From assembly GCA_963715055.1 (NCBI GenBank), contig CAVQRB010000006.1, positions 310,001 through 374,000 on the forward strand: 64,000 nt of DNA, given 5' to 3'. Every line of letters begins with the position of its first letter. The first letter of the stretch is position 1. This document shows positions 50,694-59,465 of the stretch, piece after piece. Made by a program: the position numbers and the translations under genes. The DNA is from CAVQRB01 sp963715055 (GTDB taxonomy: Bacteria > Pseudomonadota > Alphaproteobacteria > Rhodobacterales > Rhodobacteraceae). The notes under the pieces are model-generated. The model was not told the origin of the DNA, ran no database searches, and saw only the letters and a list, made by a program, of their open reading frames with translations.

Positions 50694-51893
50694 TCAGTCC
50701 GCTTTGGCGGCGGTCACCATGACGTTGACATCCACCGAAAAGCCAAGAGATCCTTCATCCGTCTGGCCGTTTCCGACGTTGAAATTACGCCTGTCCAACG
50801 TGGCGCTCCCTTGCATCTGCGCCACGCCATCGACCAGATCGAGGGTGAAAGGGAGGGTCACGGGCAGGGATTGATCCTTGATCGTCAGAATTCCCTGCGC
50901 CGCATACCCTTCAGCGCTGCGCAGGATGTCGGCGGTGAAGTTTGCAGTGGGAAAAGCCTCCGCGTTGAAGAAATCAGTGCCCATGGCCTCCCGCGTGACC
51001 GAGCCGAGGGTGAGCGAACCAATCGAGATGGTGACATCGACCTGCCCGGCGGGGCCGTCAGTGACGGTTTCATCGAAGCTGATCGACGCGGTCCAGTCGG
51101 CGAAGGAGCCCGTCACGTCCGAACCCATCTGACTAACGGTGATCGAGAGCGTGCCTTCCTGCACCTGCCAGTCCGACTGCACGGCTTCGAGGGCAGCGGC
51201 AGTTTGCGGGCGATCTTTCGGGGCATATATGCCCAGCATGGCGCCGACCGCGAGAGCCGCGGCCCAGAGCGTGACAGCGGCACCGACTGGCAAGGCGACG
51301 CGATGCGCGGAAACCGGTGGTGACACATCGACACGGCCCGGCAGCATCCGCCGGAGCGTTGCATCCTTGTCGATCAAATGATGTTTCAGAGCACCTGCGA
51401 GATGCAGGAGGATGGAGATGATCAGAACGCGTTCGAAAACGATGTGCAGCCCGGCGGTGGTCGCCGCGAGCGCCTGCGATTTCGGGATGAAGGGCAGCGA
51501 TTGGCCGAAGGGCCACCAGATCGGCGCAAAGCCTTCGGTGGAGGCGTGATGTATCCAGCCCGACAACGGCACCAGTAGCAGCGAGCCATAGAGCAGCCAG
51601 TGCACGGTTTCGGCCGCGAGGCTTTCGAGCTTGCGATCGGGGTGCAGCAGGGCGGGTTTCGGCTGGCTGACCGCCCAGACGATCCGGGCCAACGCCACGA
51701 AGAAGACTGTGACGCCAAGTGTCTTGTGCATCGAGAAGAAGAAGGCCTTGCGGGCCAACGCCTCGGAGGTGTCGTAAGGCAGGTCGTTTGCATAGATGCC
51801 GAGCGGAACGAGCGTGAGGATCAGGAGCGCGGTGAGCCAGTGGAACGACTTCGCAACGCTGCCGTAGGTCGATCTTGTATTGGCGAGAGGCAT
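50694..51893 (-). CDS. Cytochrome b561-YceI fusion protein
   Basis: A 399-residue membrane protein. Residues 1-180 are a bacterial cytochrome b561 with four helices and the haem His set (KSFHWLTALLIL, MHKTLGVTVFFVALARIVWA, SGWIHHA and GLHIVFERVLIISILLHLAG). A further helix (about 205-225) is followed by a periplasmic YceI domain (about 240-399) with VQSDWQVQEGTLSITVSQMG and GTDFFNAEAFPTANFTADIL. The fusion suggests electron transfer between quinol and a lipid or reactive species held by the YceI part. The start at 51893 (MPLANTRSTYG) is typical; the longer frame upstream is not used. Confidence 0.88.
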   Translation of the reverse strand: MPLANTRSTYGSVAKSFHWLTALLILTLVPLGIYANDLPYDTSEALARKAFFFSMHKTLGVTVFFVALARIVWAVSQPKPALLHPDRKLESLAAETVHWLLYGSLLLVPLSGWIHHASTEGFAPIWWPFGQSLPFIPKSQALAATTAGLHIVFERVLIISILLHLAGALKHHLIDKDATLRRMLPGRVDVSPPVSAHRVALPVGAAVTLWAAALAVGAMLGIYAPKDRPQTAAALEAVQSDWQVQEGTLSITVSQMGSDVTGSFADWTASISFDETVTDGPAGQVDVTISIGSLTLGSVTREAMGTDFFNAEAFPTANFTADILRSAEGYAAQGILTIKDQSLPVTLPFTLDLVDGVAQMQGSATLDRRNFNVGNGQTDEGSLGFSVDVNVMVTAAKAD

Positions 51894-52072
51894 GTAAAGC
51901 TTCCTTTTCGGTGTCGTGGGACAAGGTAGCAGGGCAAGGCCGCGCTGCAATCTCCACCGTTGCACAGTCGCTGCGCAGGAGGGAGCAGTGCTGCATTTCC
52001 GGGCGCGGGCGTTGCACAGTTCCGGCGGGCAGGCTAAGCCAGAGCAAAGCAAGGACGAGGGGAGGGCGACAG

Positions 52073-53005
52073 ATGAGCGTCGCATTCGTATTTCCGGGCC
52101 AAGGCGCCCAGAGCATTGGCATGGGCAAGGCGCTGGCGGAGGCATATCCGGTCGCGCGGGCGGTTTTCGAGGAAGTCGATGAAGCCTTGGGCGAAAGCCT
52201 GAGCCGGATGATTTGGGAAGGCGACATCGAGACCCTGACCCTGACCGAGAACGCGCAGCCTGCGCTGATGGCCACCTCCATCGCGGCGCTTCGGGCGCTC
52301 GAGGCGGAAGGCTACGGTATGGACAAAGTTTCCTTTGTGGCGGGCCATTCGCTGGGCGAGTATTCGGCCCTCGCGGCCGCAGGCACATTCACCGTCGCCG
52401 ATGCCGCCCGTCTTCTGCGGGTACGCGGCCGGGCCATGCAGCAGGCAGTGCCGGTCGGGCAGGGCGCGATGGCGGCTGTGCTTGGCATAGACGTCGCCGC
52501 CGTGGAGGCGCTGGCCGAGAAGGCCGCACAAGGCCAGGTCTGCCAGGTCGCCAACGAGAATGATCCGGCGCAGAATGTGGTCTCTGGCGACAAGGCTGCC
52601 GTGGAGCGGGCGGTGGCCCTTGCCAAGGACGCAGGCGCCAAGCGGGCCTTGCTCTTGCCGGTTTCTGCACCTTTCCATTGCGCGCTGATGGCGCCGGCGG
52701 CGGTGGAGATGGAAAGGGCGTTGGGCGAGGTGCGGATGAGCCCGCCCGCCGTACCGCTGGTGTCGAATGTGGAGGCGAAAGCTGTCCGTGATGCCGATGA
52801 CATTCGCGCGCTCCTGGTCCGGCAGGTGACCGGCAGGGTTCGATGGGTCGCTTCGGTCGACTGGATGGCGGCGCAGGGCGTATCGGAATTCTGGGAGATC
52901 GGTGCGGGCAAGGCGCTTTCGGGCATGATCCGGCGCATCGCAAAAGACGCGATCACCCGGAATATCGCATCGCCAGAGGACATCACAGCGGCCCTCGTGG
53001 CCTGA
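52073..53005 (+). CDS. fabD: Malonyl CoA-acyl carrier protein transacylase
   Basis: This enzyme loads malonyl groups onto ACP for fatty-acid synthesis. It has 310 residues, with AFVFPGQGAQSIGMGKALAE, the nucleophile GHSLGEYSALAAAG, VSAPFHCALM containing the active-site His, and a late EIGAGKALSGMIRR. ATG 52073 has GGGGAGGG upstream. It is the first gene of fabD-fabG-acpP, ending 10 bases before fabG. Confidence 0.97.
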   Translation: MSVAFVFPGQGAQSIGMGKALAEAYPVARAVFEEVDEALGESLSRMIWEGDIETLTLTENAQPALMATSIAALRALEAEGYGMDKVSFVAGHSLGEYSALAAAGTFTVADAARLLRVRGRAMQQAVPVGQGAMAAVLGIDVAAVEALAEKAAQGQVCQVANENDPAQNVVSGDKAAVERAVALAKDAGAKRALLLPVSAPFHCALMAPAAVEMERALGEVRMSPPAVPLVSNVEAKAVRDADDIRALLVRQVTGRVRWVASVDWMAAQGVSEFWEIGAGKALSGMIRRIAKDAITRNIASPEDITAALVA

Positions 53006-53015
53006 AGGAGTGGAT

Positions 53016-53753
53016 ATGTTTGATCTGACGGGAAAAAATGCACTGGTGACCGGAGCCTCGGGAGGCATCGGCGCGGATATCGCTCGGGTCCTTCATGGCG
53101 CAGGGGCTGCGGTAGGCCTCTCGGGCACGCGGGTCGAGCCGCTCGAGGCACTGGCGGCGGAACTGGGCGCGCGGGCGCATGTTCTGCCGTGCAACCTGAG
53201 CGATATGGCGGCGGTCGAGGCCCTGCCGAAACAAGCCGCAGAGGCCATGGGGTCGGTGGATATACTGGTCAACAACGCAGGCATCACCCGCGACAATCTC
53301 TTCATGAGGATGTCGGATGACGAATGGCAGTCAGTGCTTGACGTGAACCTCACCGCGACGTTCAAGCTTTGCAAGGGCGTGATGCGCGGCATGATGAAGG
53401 CGCGCTGGGGCCGGATCGTCAACATCTCCAGCATCGTTGGCGCGACGGGCAACCCGGGCCAGGCGAATTACGCAGCGGCCAAGGCGGGCATGGTCGGCAT
53501 GTCCAAGAGTCTCGCCTATGAAGTCGCGAGCCGGGGAATCACGGTCAATGCGGTAGCGCCGGGATTCATCGAGACGGCCATGACCGACAAGCTCAACGAT
53601 GAGCAGAAATCCGCGATCATGGGGCAGATTCCAGCCGGGCGCATGGGTGCACCGGCGGAAATCGCCGCCGCCGTGCTCTATCTGGCCAGCATCGAGGCAG
53701 GCTATGTCACCGGGGCAACCCTGCATGTGAACGGCGGCATGGCGATGCTTTGA
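53016..53753 (+). CDS. fabG: 3-oxoacyl-[acyl-carrier-protein] reductase
   Basis: An NADPH-dependent reductase of the short-chain dehydrogenase family, 245 residues. It has GASGGIGADIARVL for cofactor, NNAGITRDNLFMRM, the Ser in IVNISSIVGATGNPGQ, catalytic YAAAK, and AVAPGFIETAMTDKL. ATG 53016 lies 5 nt after GGAG; a GTG at 53010 falls in that site. It acts on acyl chains bound to the ACP encoded downstream. Confidence 0.97.
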   Translation: MFDLTGKNALVTGASGGIGADIARVLHGAGAAVGLSGTRVEPLEALAAELGARAHVLPCNLSDMAAVEALPKQAAEAMGSVDILVNNAGITRDNLFMRMSDDEWQSVLDVNLTATFKLCKGVMRGMMKARWGRIVNISSIVGATGNPGQANYAAAKAGMVGMSKSLAYEVASRGITVNAVAPGFIETAMTDKLNDEQKSAIMGQIPAGRMGAPAEIAAAVLYLASIEAGYVTGATLHVNGGMAML

Positions 53754-54003
53754 CCGACCGCGCCTTCGGTGCGGGCAGGCTTTGCACAATGCGTTTGCCA
53801 TCCGCGTTGCTTGTGCTAAAGGAGGCCAAGATGCGCACCTTCCGACACGCAAGGCGGGAGGCCGCGTCCTGATGACGGTGCGAGACGCTGTGCCGGATCG
53901 GGGGGAGAGCCGCCCCTTTGGGGCAAACGCAGACCGGCGACCGATGACCGGACCGGAACGCAACCGAAAGGGGCCGCATGGCCCGAAAGAATGAGGGAAT
54001 ACT

Positions 54004-54237
54004 ATGAGCGACATCGCAGATCGCGTTAAGAAGATCGTTGTTGAACACTTGGGTGTGGAAGAGGACAAAGTTTCCGAGAATGCGTCGTTCATCGACGATC
54101 TGGGAGCGGACAGCCTTGACACCGTGGAGTTGGTGATGGCCTTCGAAGAAGAGTTCGGCATCGAGATCCCGGACGACGCGGCCGAGACGATCCAGACCTT
54201 CGGCGATGCGGTGAAGTTCATTACCGAAGCATCCTGA
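54004..54237 (+). CDS. acpP: Acyl carrier protein
   Basis: The 77-residue carrier of growing acyl chains. The phosphopantetheine site is DDLGADSLDTVE with Ser37, flanked by the acidic helices usual for ACP. It follows fabG after 250 bases that include a GCCCC-TTT-GGGGC hairpin near 53910-53922, possibly part of its own promoter or leader. A terminator follows. Confidence 0.98.
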   Translation: MSDIADRVKKIVVEHLGVEEDKVSENASFIDDLGADSLDTVELVMAFEEEFGIEIPDDAAETIQTFGDAVKFITEAS

Positions 54238-54272
54238 TCCTATTGCCCGGCGCTGTCGGGCCAGAGACCAGG

Positions 54273-54307
54273 AAAGGCGCCCTTCCAAGTGAAGCGGCGC
54301 CTTTTTT
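54273..54307 (+). terminator. acpP terminator
   Basis: Arms AAAGGCGCC (54273-54281) and GGCGCCTTT (54296-54304) with a 14-base loop run into six T. It lies 36 bases past the acpP stop. Confidence 0.85.
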
Positions 54308-54407
54308 CTGTCTCGGGCCATGCAGGGGTTGTGCAGGGGCCATCTCTTGCGTCATGCTTCGTCTCAGAGGGCGCAAAGCCCCGTCACGCGAAATGAGGCA
54401 GATCAGC

Positions 54408-54941
54408 ATGTCGCGCACCATACCGACGATCAATACCCATCGCCTGACCCTGCGGGGCATGCGGGCGGAAGACTTCAACCGGTTTGCGGAGATCTGGGCG
54501 ATGCCAGAGGTTGTCCGGCACATCACTGGTACCCCATGGCCGCGCAGCAAGGCCTGGGCGGCATTCCTGCGCAATGCCGGGCATTGGCAGATCACCGGCT
54601 TCGGGCAATGGGCCATGCATCGCCACCGCGCCATCGACATGGCGGGCCAGGTCGGGTTTTTCTACGCAAAGCGGGACCTGGGCGACGATTTCGACAATTT
54701 CCCCGAGGCTGGATGGGTGCTTTGCCCGGAAGCCCAGGGCCAGGGTTTCGGGATGGAAGCGGTGCGGGCGGCACATGACTGGTTCGACCGGGTGATCACA
54801 GGCAGGTTGGTCTGCATGATCGATCCCGAGCACGCGGCATCGCTGCGCATTGCCGAGGCCATGGGCTATGTCGCGATGCGCGACGCCACCTGCGAAGGGA
54901 ATAACGTGCGGCTTCTGGTGCGCAAAGGGCCTCCGCAGTAA
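54408..54941 (+). CDS. GNAT family N-acetyltransferase
   Basis: A 177-residue RimJ/RimL-type acetyltransferase. It has TINTHRLTLRGMRAEDFNRF, the AGQVGFFYAKRDLGDDFDNF substrate strand and EAGWVLCPEAQGQGFGMEAV, whose Q/GxGxG/A loop binds acetyl-CoA, then MIDPEHAASLRIAEAMGY. Family members acetylate protein N-termini or small amines. It is inserted between acpP and fabF on the same strand, but its link to lipid synthesis is not evident. The start is ATG 54408 (MSRTIPTINT). Confidence 0.88.
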   Translation: MSRTIPTINTHRLTLRGMRAEDFNRFAEIWAMPEVVRHITGTPWPRSKAWAAFLRNAGHWQITGFGQWAMHRHRAIDMAGQVGFFYAKRDLGDDFDNFPEAGWVLCPEAQGQGFGMEAVRAAHDWFDRVITGRLVCMIDPEHAASLRIAEAMGYVAMRDATCEGNNVRLLVRKGPPQ

Positions 54942-55031
54942 CCCGCCGCTTTGTCGTGATGCGCCAAGCACCCTTGCACAAAAACCACGGCTCAAGGTAT
55001 GGGGGAGCACTGGAATGAGAGGGGCATAGCG

Positions 55032-56291
55032 ATGCGCAGAGTAGTTGTCACCGGGTTGGGCCTTGTCACACCTTTGGCCGATGGCGTCGAAGCAAGCTGG
55101 TCGAGGATTTTGAACGGTCAATCCGGCGCGGGGCCGATCACAGGCTTTGATCCAAGCCGTCTCGTCACGCAATACGCCTGCGAAGTCCCGCTCGGCGATG
55201 GCACGGACGGCACGTTCAATGCGGATAAATACGTGGAGCCGAAGGACCAACGCAAGGTCGATACCTTCATCCTCTTCGGTCTTGCCGCCGCACAACAGGC
55301 CGTCGAGGATTCAGGCTGGCAGCCGACCGACCGCGAGAGCCTGGAGCGTACCGGCGTTTTGATCGGCTCCGGCATTGGTGGACTCAATTCGATCGCGAAT
55401 ACCGCCATCATGATGAACGAGAAGGGGCCCAAACGCGTTTCTCCCTTCTTCGTGCCCGGCGCGCTGATCAACCTGATCTCCGGTCAGGTCAGCATTCGCT
55501 ATGGCTTCAAGGGACCAAACCATTCGGTGGTGACTGCCTGTTCCACGGGTGCCCATGCGATCGGCGATGCAAGCCGCCTGATCCAGCACGGCGATGCCGA
55601 TGTAATGATCGCGGGCGGTGCGGAAGCTGCGATCTGCGAGATCGGGATCGCCGGGTTCAACGCCTGCAAAGCGCTATCCACCAAGCGGGGAGACGACCCG
55701 ACCAAGGCGAGCCGGCCCTATGACGCGGATCGTGACGGTTTCGTGATGGGCGAGGGCGCCGGCATCGTGGTGCTTGAGGAATATGAGCACGCCAAGGCGC
55801 GCGGCGCGAAAATCTATGCCGAAGTGCGCGGTTACGGCTTGTCCGGTGATGCCTATCACATCACGGCGCCTTCCGAAAATGGCGAGGGTGGCGAGCGATC
55901 GATGCGGGCGGCCTTGCGCAATGCCGGGCTGGAGCCCGGTGACATCGACTATATCAATGCGCATGGCACGTCGACGATGGCCGATACCATCGAGTTGGGC
56001 GCGGTGGAACGGATGATGGGGGATCATGCATCCAAGGTCACCATGTCTTCCACCAAATCCGCCACCGGGCATCTGCTGGGGGCTGCGGGAGCGATCGAGG
56101 CGATCTTCTCAATTCTCGCGATCCGCGATCAGGTCGCGCCGCCGACCATCAACCTCGACAATCTTGCCGTCGAGACCAGGATCGATCTCGCGGCCAATGC
56201 CAAGCGCCCGCGCAAGATCGACGTGGCGCTGTCGAATTCCTTCGGTTTCGGTGGTACGAACGCGAGCCTGATCTTCGGGAAAGTCATTTGA
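55032..56291 (+). CDS. fabF: 3-oxoacyl-[acyl-carrier-protein] synthase II
   Basis: The condensing enzyme for elongation and temperature control of unsaturated chains, 419 residues. It has MRRVVVTGLGLVTPLADGVE, nucleophile motif VTACSTGAHAIGDA, INAHGTSTMADT with catalytic His, SSTKSATGHLLGAAGAIEAI with the second His, and NSFGFGGTNASL. ATG 55032 gives the family start. The stop overlaps the first base of mltG (TGATG). Confidence 0.97.
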   Translation: MRRVVVTGLGLVTPLADGVEASWSRILNGQSGAGPITGFDPSRLVTQYACEVPLGDGTDGTFNADKYVEPKDQRKVDTFILFGLAAAQQAVEDSGWQPTDRESLERTGVLIGSGIGGLNSIANTAIMMNEKGPKRVSPFFVPGALINLISGQVSIRYGFKGPNHSVVTACSTGAHAIGDASRLIQHGDADVMIAGGAEAAICEIGIAGFNACKALSTKRGDDPTKASRPYDADRDGFVMGEGAGIVVLEEYEHAKARGAKIYAEVRGYGLSGDAYHITAPSENGEGGERSMRAALRNAGLEPGDIDYINAHGTSTMADTIELGAVERMMGDHASKVTMSSTKSATGHLLGAAGAIEAIFSILAIRDQVAPPTINLDNLAVETRIDLAANAKRPRKIDVALSNSFGFGGTNASLIFGKVI

Positions 56292-57463
56292 TGTGGCGGC
56301 ATATTGCCTCTAACGCGGTAACGATGCTGATCGTCGCCCTCTTCATGCTTGGGGGGCTGATCGTCTGGGGTAAATCCCAGTATGAAGGGCCGGGGCCTCT
56401 CACGGAAGCGATTTGTCTGGAGGTGCCTTCGGGCTCCACGATGCGGCGGGTGAGCCAGTCGCTGCAGGAGCAGGGGGCGGTGTCTTCCGCTTTGATCTTT
56501 CGTGTAGGCGTGGACTATGCAGAGAAGACAGGCGAATTGAAGGCTGGAAACTTCCTTGTGGAACCGGGGGCGTCGATGCAACAGATCGCGGATGCCGTAA
56601 CCCGCGGAGGCGCCAGCACTTGCGGCACCGAGGTCGTTTACCGGATCGGGGTGAACCGTCTGAGCGTGCAGGTGCGCGAGTTGGATCCGACGACCAACCG
56701 CTTCGAGGAACTGGTGGCCTTTACGCCGGCAGAAGAGGCGGTGCCCGCGGAATACAACGATCGCAAGGAAAAGACCGGAACGCGCTTTCGCATCGCGCTC
56801 GCTGAAGGCGTGACCAGCTGGCAGATCGTCGAAGGGCTAAAGGCCATCGACGTGATGCAGGGCGAGATTGCCGAGGTGCCGCCTGAGGGGGCTTTGGCAC
56901 CCGACAGCTATGAAGTGGCCCCGGGCGATTCCCGGCTTGATCTGCTGGTACGGATGCAGCAGGCGCAGGAGGAACGCGTGGCGCAGGCCTGGCAGAACCG
57001 TGCGCAGGACCTGCCGGTGGAGACGCCTGAGGAACTGCTCATCCTCGCTTCGATCATCGAAAAGGAAACCGGAGTTGCCGAGGAGCGGGGGCAGGTGGCG
57101 AGTGTCTTCGTCAACCGGCTGAACCGGGGCATGCGGTTGCAGACGGACCCGACCGTAATCTACGGCGTGACCAAGGGACAGGGCGTGTTGGGGCGCGGCT
57201 TGCGGCAGAGCGAGTTGCGCGCAGCAACGCCCTGGAACACCTATGTGATCGAAGGCCTGCCGCCGACCCCGATTGCCAATCCGGGCCTCGCAAGCCTTGA
57301 AGCGGCGGCACAACCGCTGGAGACCGATTATGTGTTCTTTGTGGCCGATGGCACCGGCGGACATGCCTTTGCCAGGACGCTGGAGGAGCACAACCGGAAC
57401 GTGGCCGAGTGGCGGAAGATCGAAGCGGAACAGGCAACGAACCCCGCGCCTTCGGACAACTGA
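56291..57463 (+). CDS. mltG: Endolytic murein transglycosylase MltG
   Basis: A membrane-anchored lytic transglycosylase (YceG) that cuts nascent glycan strands and sets their length. It has 390 residues: a helix at residues 7-27, a LysM-like segment (CLEVPSGSTMRRVSQSLQEQ), and the catalytic domain with LLILASIIEKETGVAEERGQ (active Glu), VFVNRLNRGMRLQTDPTVIY and PWNTYVIEGLPPTPIANPGL. It is coupled to fabF by one base. The fabF-mltG pair followed by the gene transfer agent is a known Rhodobacterales arrangement. Confidence 0.95.
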   Translation: MWRHIASNAVTMLIVALFMLGGLIVWGKSQYEGPGPLTEAICLEVPSGSTMRRVSQSLQEQGAVSSALIFRVGVDYAEKTGELKAGNFLVEPGASMQQIADAVTRGGASTCGTEVVYRIGVNRLSVQVRELDPTTNRFEELVAFTPAEEAVPAEYNDRKEKTGTRFRIALAEGVTSWQIVEGLKAIDVMQGEIAEVPPEGALAPDSYEVAPGDSRLDLLVRMQQAQEERVAQAWQNRAQDLPVETPEELLILASIIEKETGVAEERGQVASVFVNRLNRGMRLQTDPTVIYGVTKGQGVLGRGLRQSELRAATPWNTYVIEGLPPTPIANPGLASLEAAAQPLETDYVFFVADGTGGHAFARTLEEHNRNVAEWRKIEAEQATNPAPSDN

Positions 57464-57552
57464 CGCGCAGGGCGCGGGCCCGCTTGCAGCAGCTGTTAAC
57501 CAATCCGTTAATGGTAGCGTACGGTTAACATTTTGTCTTTGCTGGATTTTCC

Positions 57553-57581
57553 TTGACTTTCCGAACGGTCCAAGCTATAAG
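57553..57581 (+). promoter_or_regulatory. Sigma-70-type promoter ahead of the gene transfer agent
   Basis: TTGACT (57553-57558) and TATAAG (57576-57581) are separated by exactly 17 bases. The start point should fall near 57587-57589. Upstream are three TTAA half-sites (57496-57499, 57508-57511, 57535-57538), two within GTTAAC palindromes. They resemble parts of a CtrA site but with a spacing of eight instead of seven between the first two. Confidence 0.65.
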
Positions 57582-57588
57582 TTGTGAC

Positions 57589-57640
57589 ATGCTAGAAGAA
57601 GTGGGCAAACGACCCCGGGAGTAATCCCGCCGGGTCGTTT
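57589..57640 (+). promoter_or_regulatory. Leader ORF and attenuator-like hairpin before GTA g1
   Basis: An ATG at 57589, at or within a base or two of the predicted transcript start, opens an 11-codon frame (MLEEVGKRPRE, stop 57622-57624). Its end lies inside a hairpin with arms AACGACCC (57608-57615) and GGGTCGTT (57632-57639), followed by TTTTTC. The layout, promoter then leaderless mini-ORF then terminator 50 bases ahead of g1, is that of a translation-linked attenuator. The hairpin could instead simply end read-through from mltG. Confidence 0.55.
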
Positions 57641-57689
57641 TTCATTTCTCTCGTGCGGAGATCTACGCGCATGAGAGGTATTAACCTGA

Positions 57690-58034
57690 ATGACTTTGCT
57701 TACCCCGGAGCTCGTAGCGTCGCAGACCGAAGATCTTTTGAATTCGGTGATCGGATCCATCCAGGATTTGCGTAAGGAAATTGAAGACCTGAGAGAACAG
57801 GTCCGCACTGGAGAAGGGCCGACTGCGGCGAATGGAAACAAGACGGTGACGCAGGCTGTGTCGCTGCTTGAGACCTGTCAGAAAGTGGAGAATCGCCTTG
57901 TCGAATGCCGAAGCAAAACCGCCGGTATCGCCCGAGGGGGCTATGCCCTCGACCTCGAAAGAGCGCGGGCTGAGATCGGGTGCAAGCTGGATCGTCTCCG
58001 CTGCACCAGAGTTGCAAGACCAGTTTCTGAATGA
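57690..58034 (+). CDS. Gene transfer agent small terminase-like protein (orfg1)
   Basis: The first gene of the RcGTA-type cluster. The 114-residue protein has a coiled-coil-prone stretch (SVIGSIQDLRKEIEDLREQV) and TVTQAVSLLETCQKVENRLV, matching the g1 protein that works as small terminase in Rhodobacter capsulatus. It overlaps the large terminase gene by more than 130 bases if TTG 57898 is the g2 start. The GTA packages random host DNA into small tailed particles. Confidence 0.82.
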   Translation: MTLLTPELVASQTEDLLNSVIGSIQDLRKEIEDLREQVRTGEGPTAANGNKTVTQAVSLLETCQKVENRLVECRSKTAGIARGGYALDLERARAEIGCKLDRLRCTRVARPVSE

Positions 58035-59313
58035 ACTGACCGAGGGAGAGCTTCTGGCTCTCCCTTTTTTGTTCGAGTTCTGGGCGATGGAGCATCAGAT
58101 GCCGCCAGAGGGAGACTGGCGGTCCTGGGTGATCATGGGGGGACGTGGTGCGGGCAAAACCCGCGCCGGGGCCGAATGGGTACGCGCGCAGGTGGAAGGC
58201 GCGCGGCCGACCGATCCTGGAAAGGCAAAGCGCGTGGCATTGGTTGGGGAGACCTTTGATCAGGTGCGCGAAGTGATGATTTTTGGCGACAGCGGGATCC
58301 TTGCCTGCTCGCCACCGGACAGACGCCCAGAGTGGGAGGCCGGCCGCAAGCGATTGGTCTGGCCCAACGGGGCGATTGCAACGGCCCATTCCGCATTTGA
58401 TCCCGAGGGGTTGCGCGGACCGCAGTTCGATGCGGCCTGGGTCGATGAACTGGCCAAGTGGAAGAAGGGACAGGAGACCTGGGACATGCTGCAGTTCGCG
58501 CTGCGCCTTGGCGAGAAGCCGCAGGTCTGCGTGACGACGACGCCACGCAACGTTGGCGTGCTGAAAGAATTGCTGAAAGCGCCGTCCACGGTGCTGACGC
58601 AGGCGCCGACGCAGGCGAATGCGGCCAATCTGGCGGCTTCGTTCCTTGAAGAGGTCCGTACGCGCTACCACGGGACGCGATTGGGGCGGCAGGAGTTGGA
58701 TGGTGTGCTCTTGGAGGATGCCGAAGGGGCGCTCTGGACCACGGCGGGACTGGAGGAGTTGCGGCTGCGGGACATGCCCGATTTGGATCGGATCGTGGTG
58801 GCTTTGGATCCGGCGACCACGAGCGGATCCGGCGCGGATGAATGCGGGATCATTGTCGCAGGCGTGAAGATGTCCGGACAGCCGCAGGATTGGCGCGCGG
58901 TGGTGCTGGCCGATTGCACGGTGACGGGTGCGAGCCCGGCAGGCTGGGCGCGCGCCGCGATATCCGCGATGGAACAATACGGTGCCGACCGGCTGGTGGC
59001 GGAAATCAACCAGGGGGGACAGATGGTGGCGGAAGTCCTGCGGCAGGTGGATCCGCTGGTGCCTTACAAGGGCGTACACGCGAGCCGGGGCAAGGTGGCG
59101 CGGGCGGAACCGGTTGCAGCACTTTACGAGCAGAAGCGCGTGCGTCATGTGCCGGGTCTCGATGCGCTGGAAGATCAGATGTGCCGGATGACGGTGCGGG
59201 GCTATGAGGGCCAAGGCTCGCCCGACCGCGTGGATGCGCTGGTCTGGGCGCTGCATGAGCTTATGATCGAGCCGGCGGCCAAGTGGCGGGCGCCGAGGGT
59301 GCGCTCTCTCTGA
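57898..59313 (+). CDS. Gene transfer agent large terminase (orfg2)
   Basis: A DNA-packaging motor with ATPase and nuclease parts, about 471 residues. It has Walker A VIMGGRGAGKTRAGAEWVRA, an adenine motif, Walker B GPQFDAAWVDELAKW, coupling TTTPRN, and the nuclease Asp residues in DRIVVALDPATTSGSGADEC, then VAEINQGGQMVAEVL and SPDRVDALVWALHEL. TTG 57898 has GTGGAG 7 nt upstream and starts LSNAEAKPP; ATG 57943 is the alternative. Both lie within g1, as in other GTA clusters. In GTAs this motor fills heads with host DNA without sequence choice. Confidence 0.93.
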   Translation: MSNAEAKPPVSPEGAMPSTSKERGLRSGASWIVSAAPELQDQFLNELTEGELLALPFLFEFWAMEHQMPPEGDWRSWVIMGGRGAGKTRAGAEWVRAQVEGARPTDPGKAKRVALVGETFDQVREVMIFGDSGILACSPPDRRPEWEAGRKRLVWPNGAIATAHSAFDPEGLRGPQFDAAWVDELAKWKKGQETWDMLQFALRLGEKPQVCVTTTPRNVGVLKELLKAPSTVLTQAPTQANAANLAASFLEEVRTRYHGTRLGRQELDGVLLEDAEGALWTTAGLEELRLRDMPDLDRIVVALDPATTSGSGADECGIIVAGVKMSGQPQDWRAVVLADCTVTGASPAGWARAAISAMEQYGADRLVAEINQGGQMVAEVLRQVDPLVPYKGVHASRGKVARAEPVAALYEQKRVRHVPGLDALEDQMCRMTVRGYEGQGSPDRVDALVWALHELMIEPAAKWRAPRVRSL

Positions 59314-59332
59314 CCTCATTACCAGAGATTAA

Positions 59333-59348
59333 CGGTCCGTTCGGACCG
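59333..59348. repeat. Short palindrome between GTA g2 and g3
   Basis: CGGTCCG-TT-CGGACCG is a perfect 7-base inverted repeat in the 152-base gap between the large terminase and portal genes. It has no T run after it, so it is not a standard terminator. It could be a regulator site or an mRNA processing hairpin. Confidence 0.45.
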
Positions 59349-59465
59349 ATGACGGATTTCACACAAGTTTAAGTCAAATTGTTCCTGCCGGACCAAATGC
59401 CAACCGGAGGAACGGTTGGCGCGTCGACGTCAGGTGCAGGGGCACGTACAAAAGGAGCGAAAGAT

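Noticed and set aside
57496..57511. A full CtrA box (TTAA-N7-TTAA) before the GTA
   Set aside because: The spacing between the two TTAA is eight bases, so only half-sites are reported.
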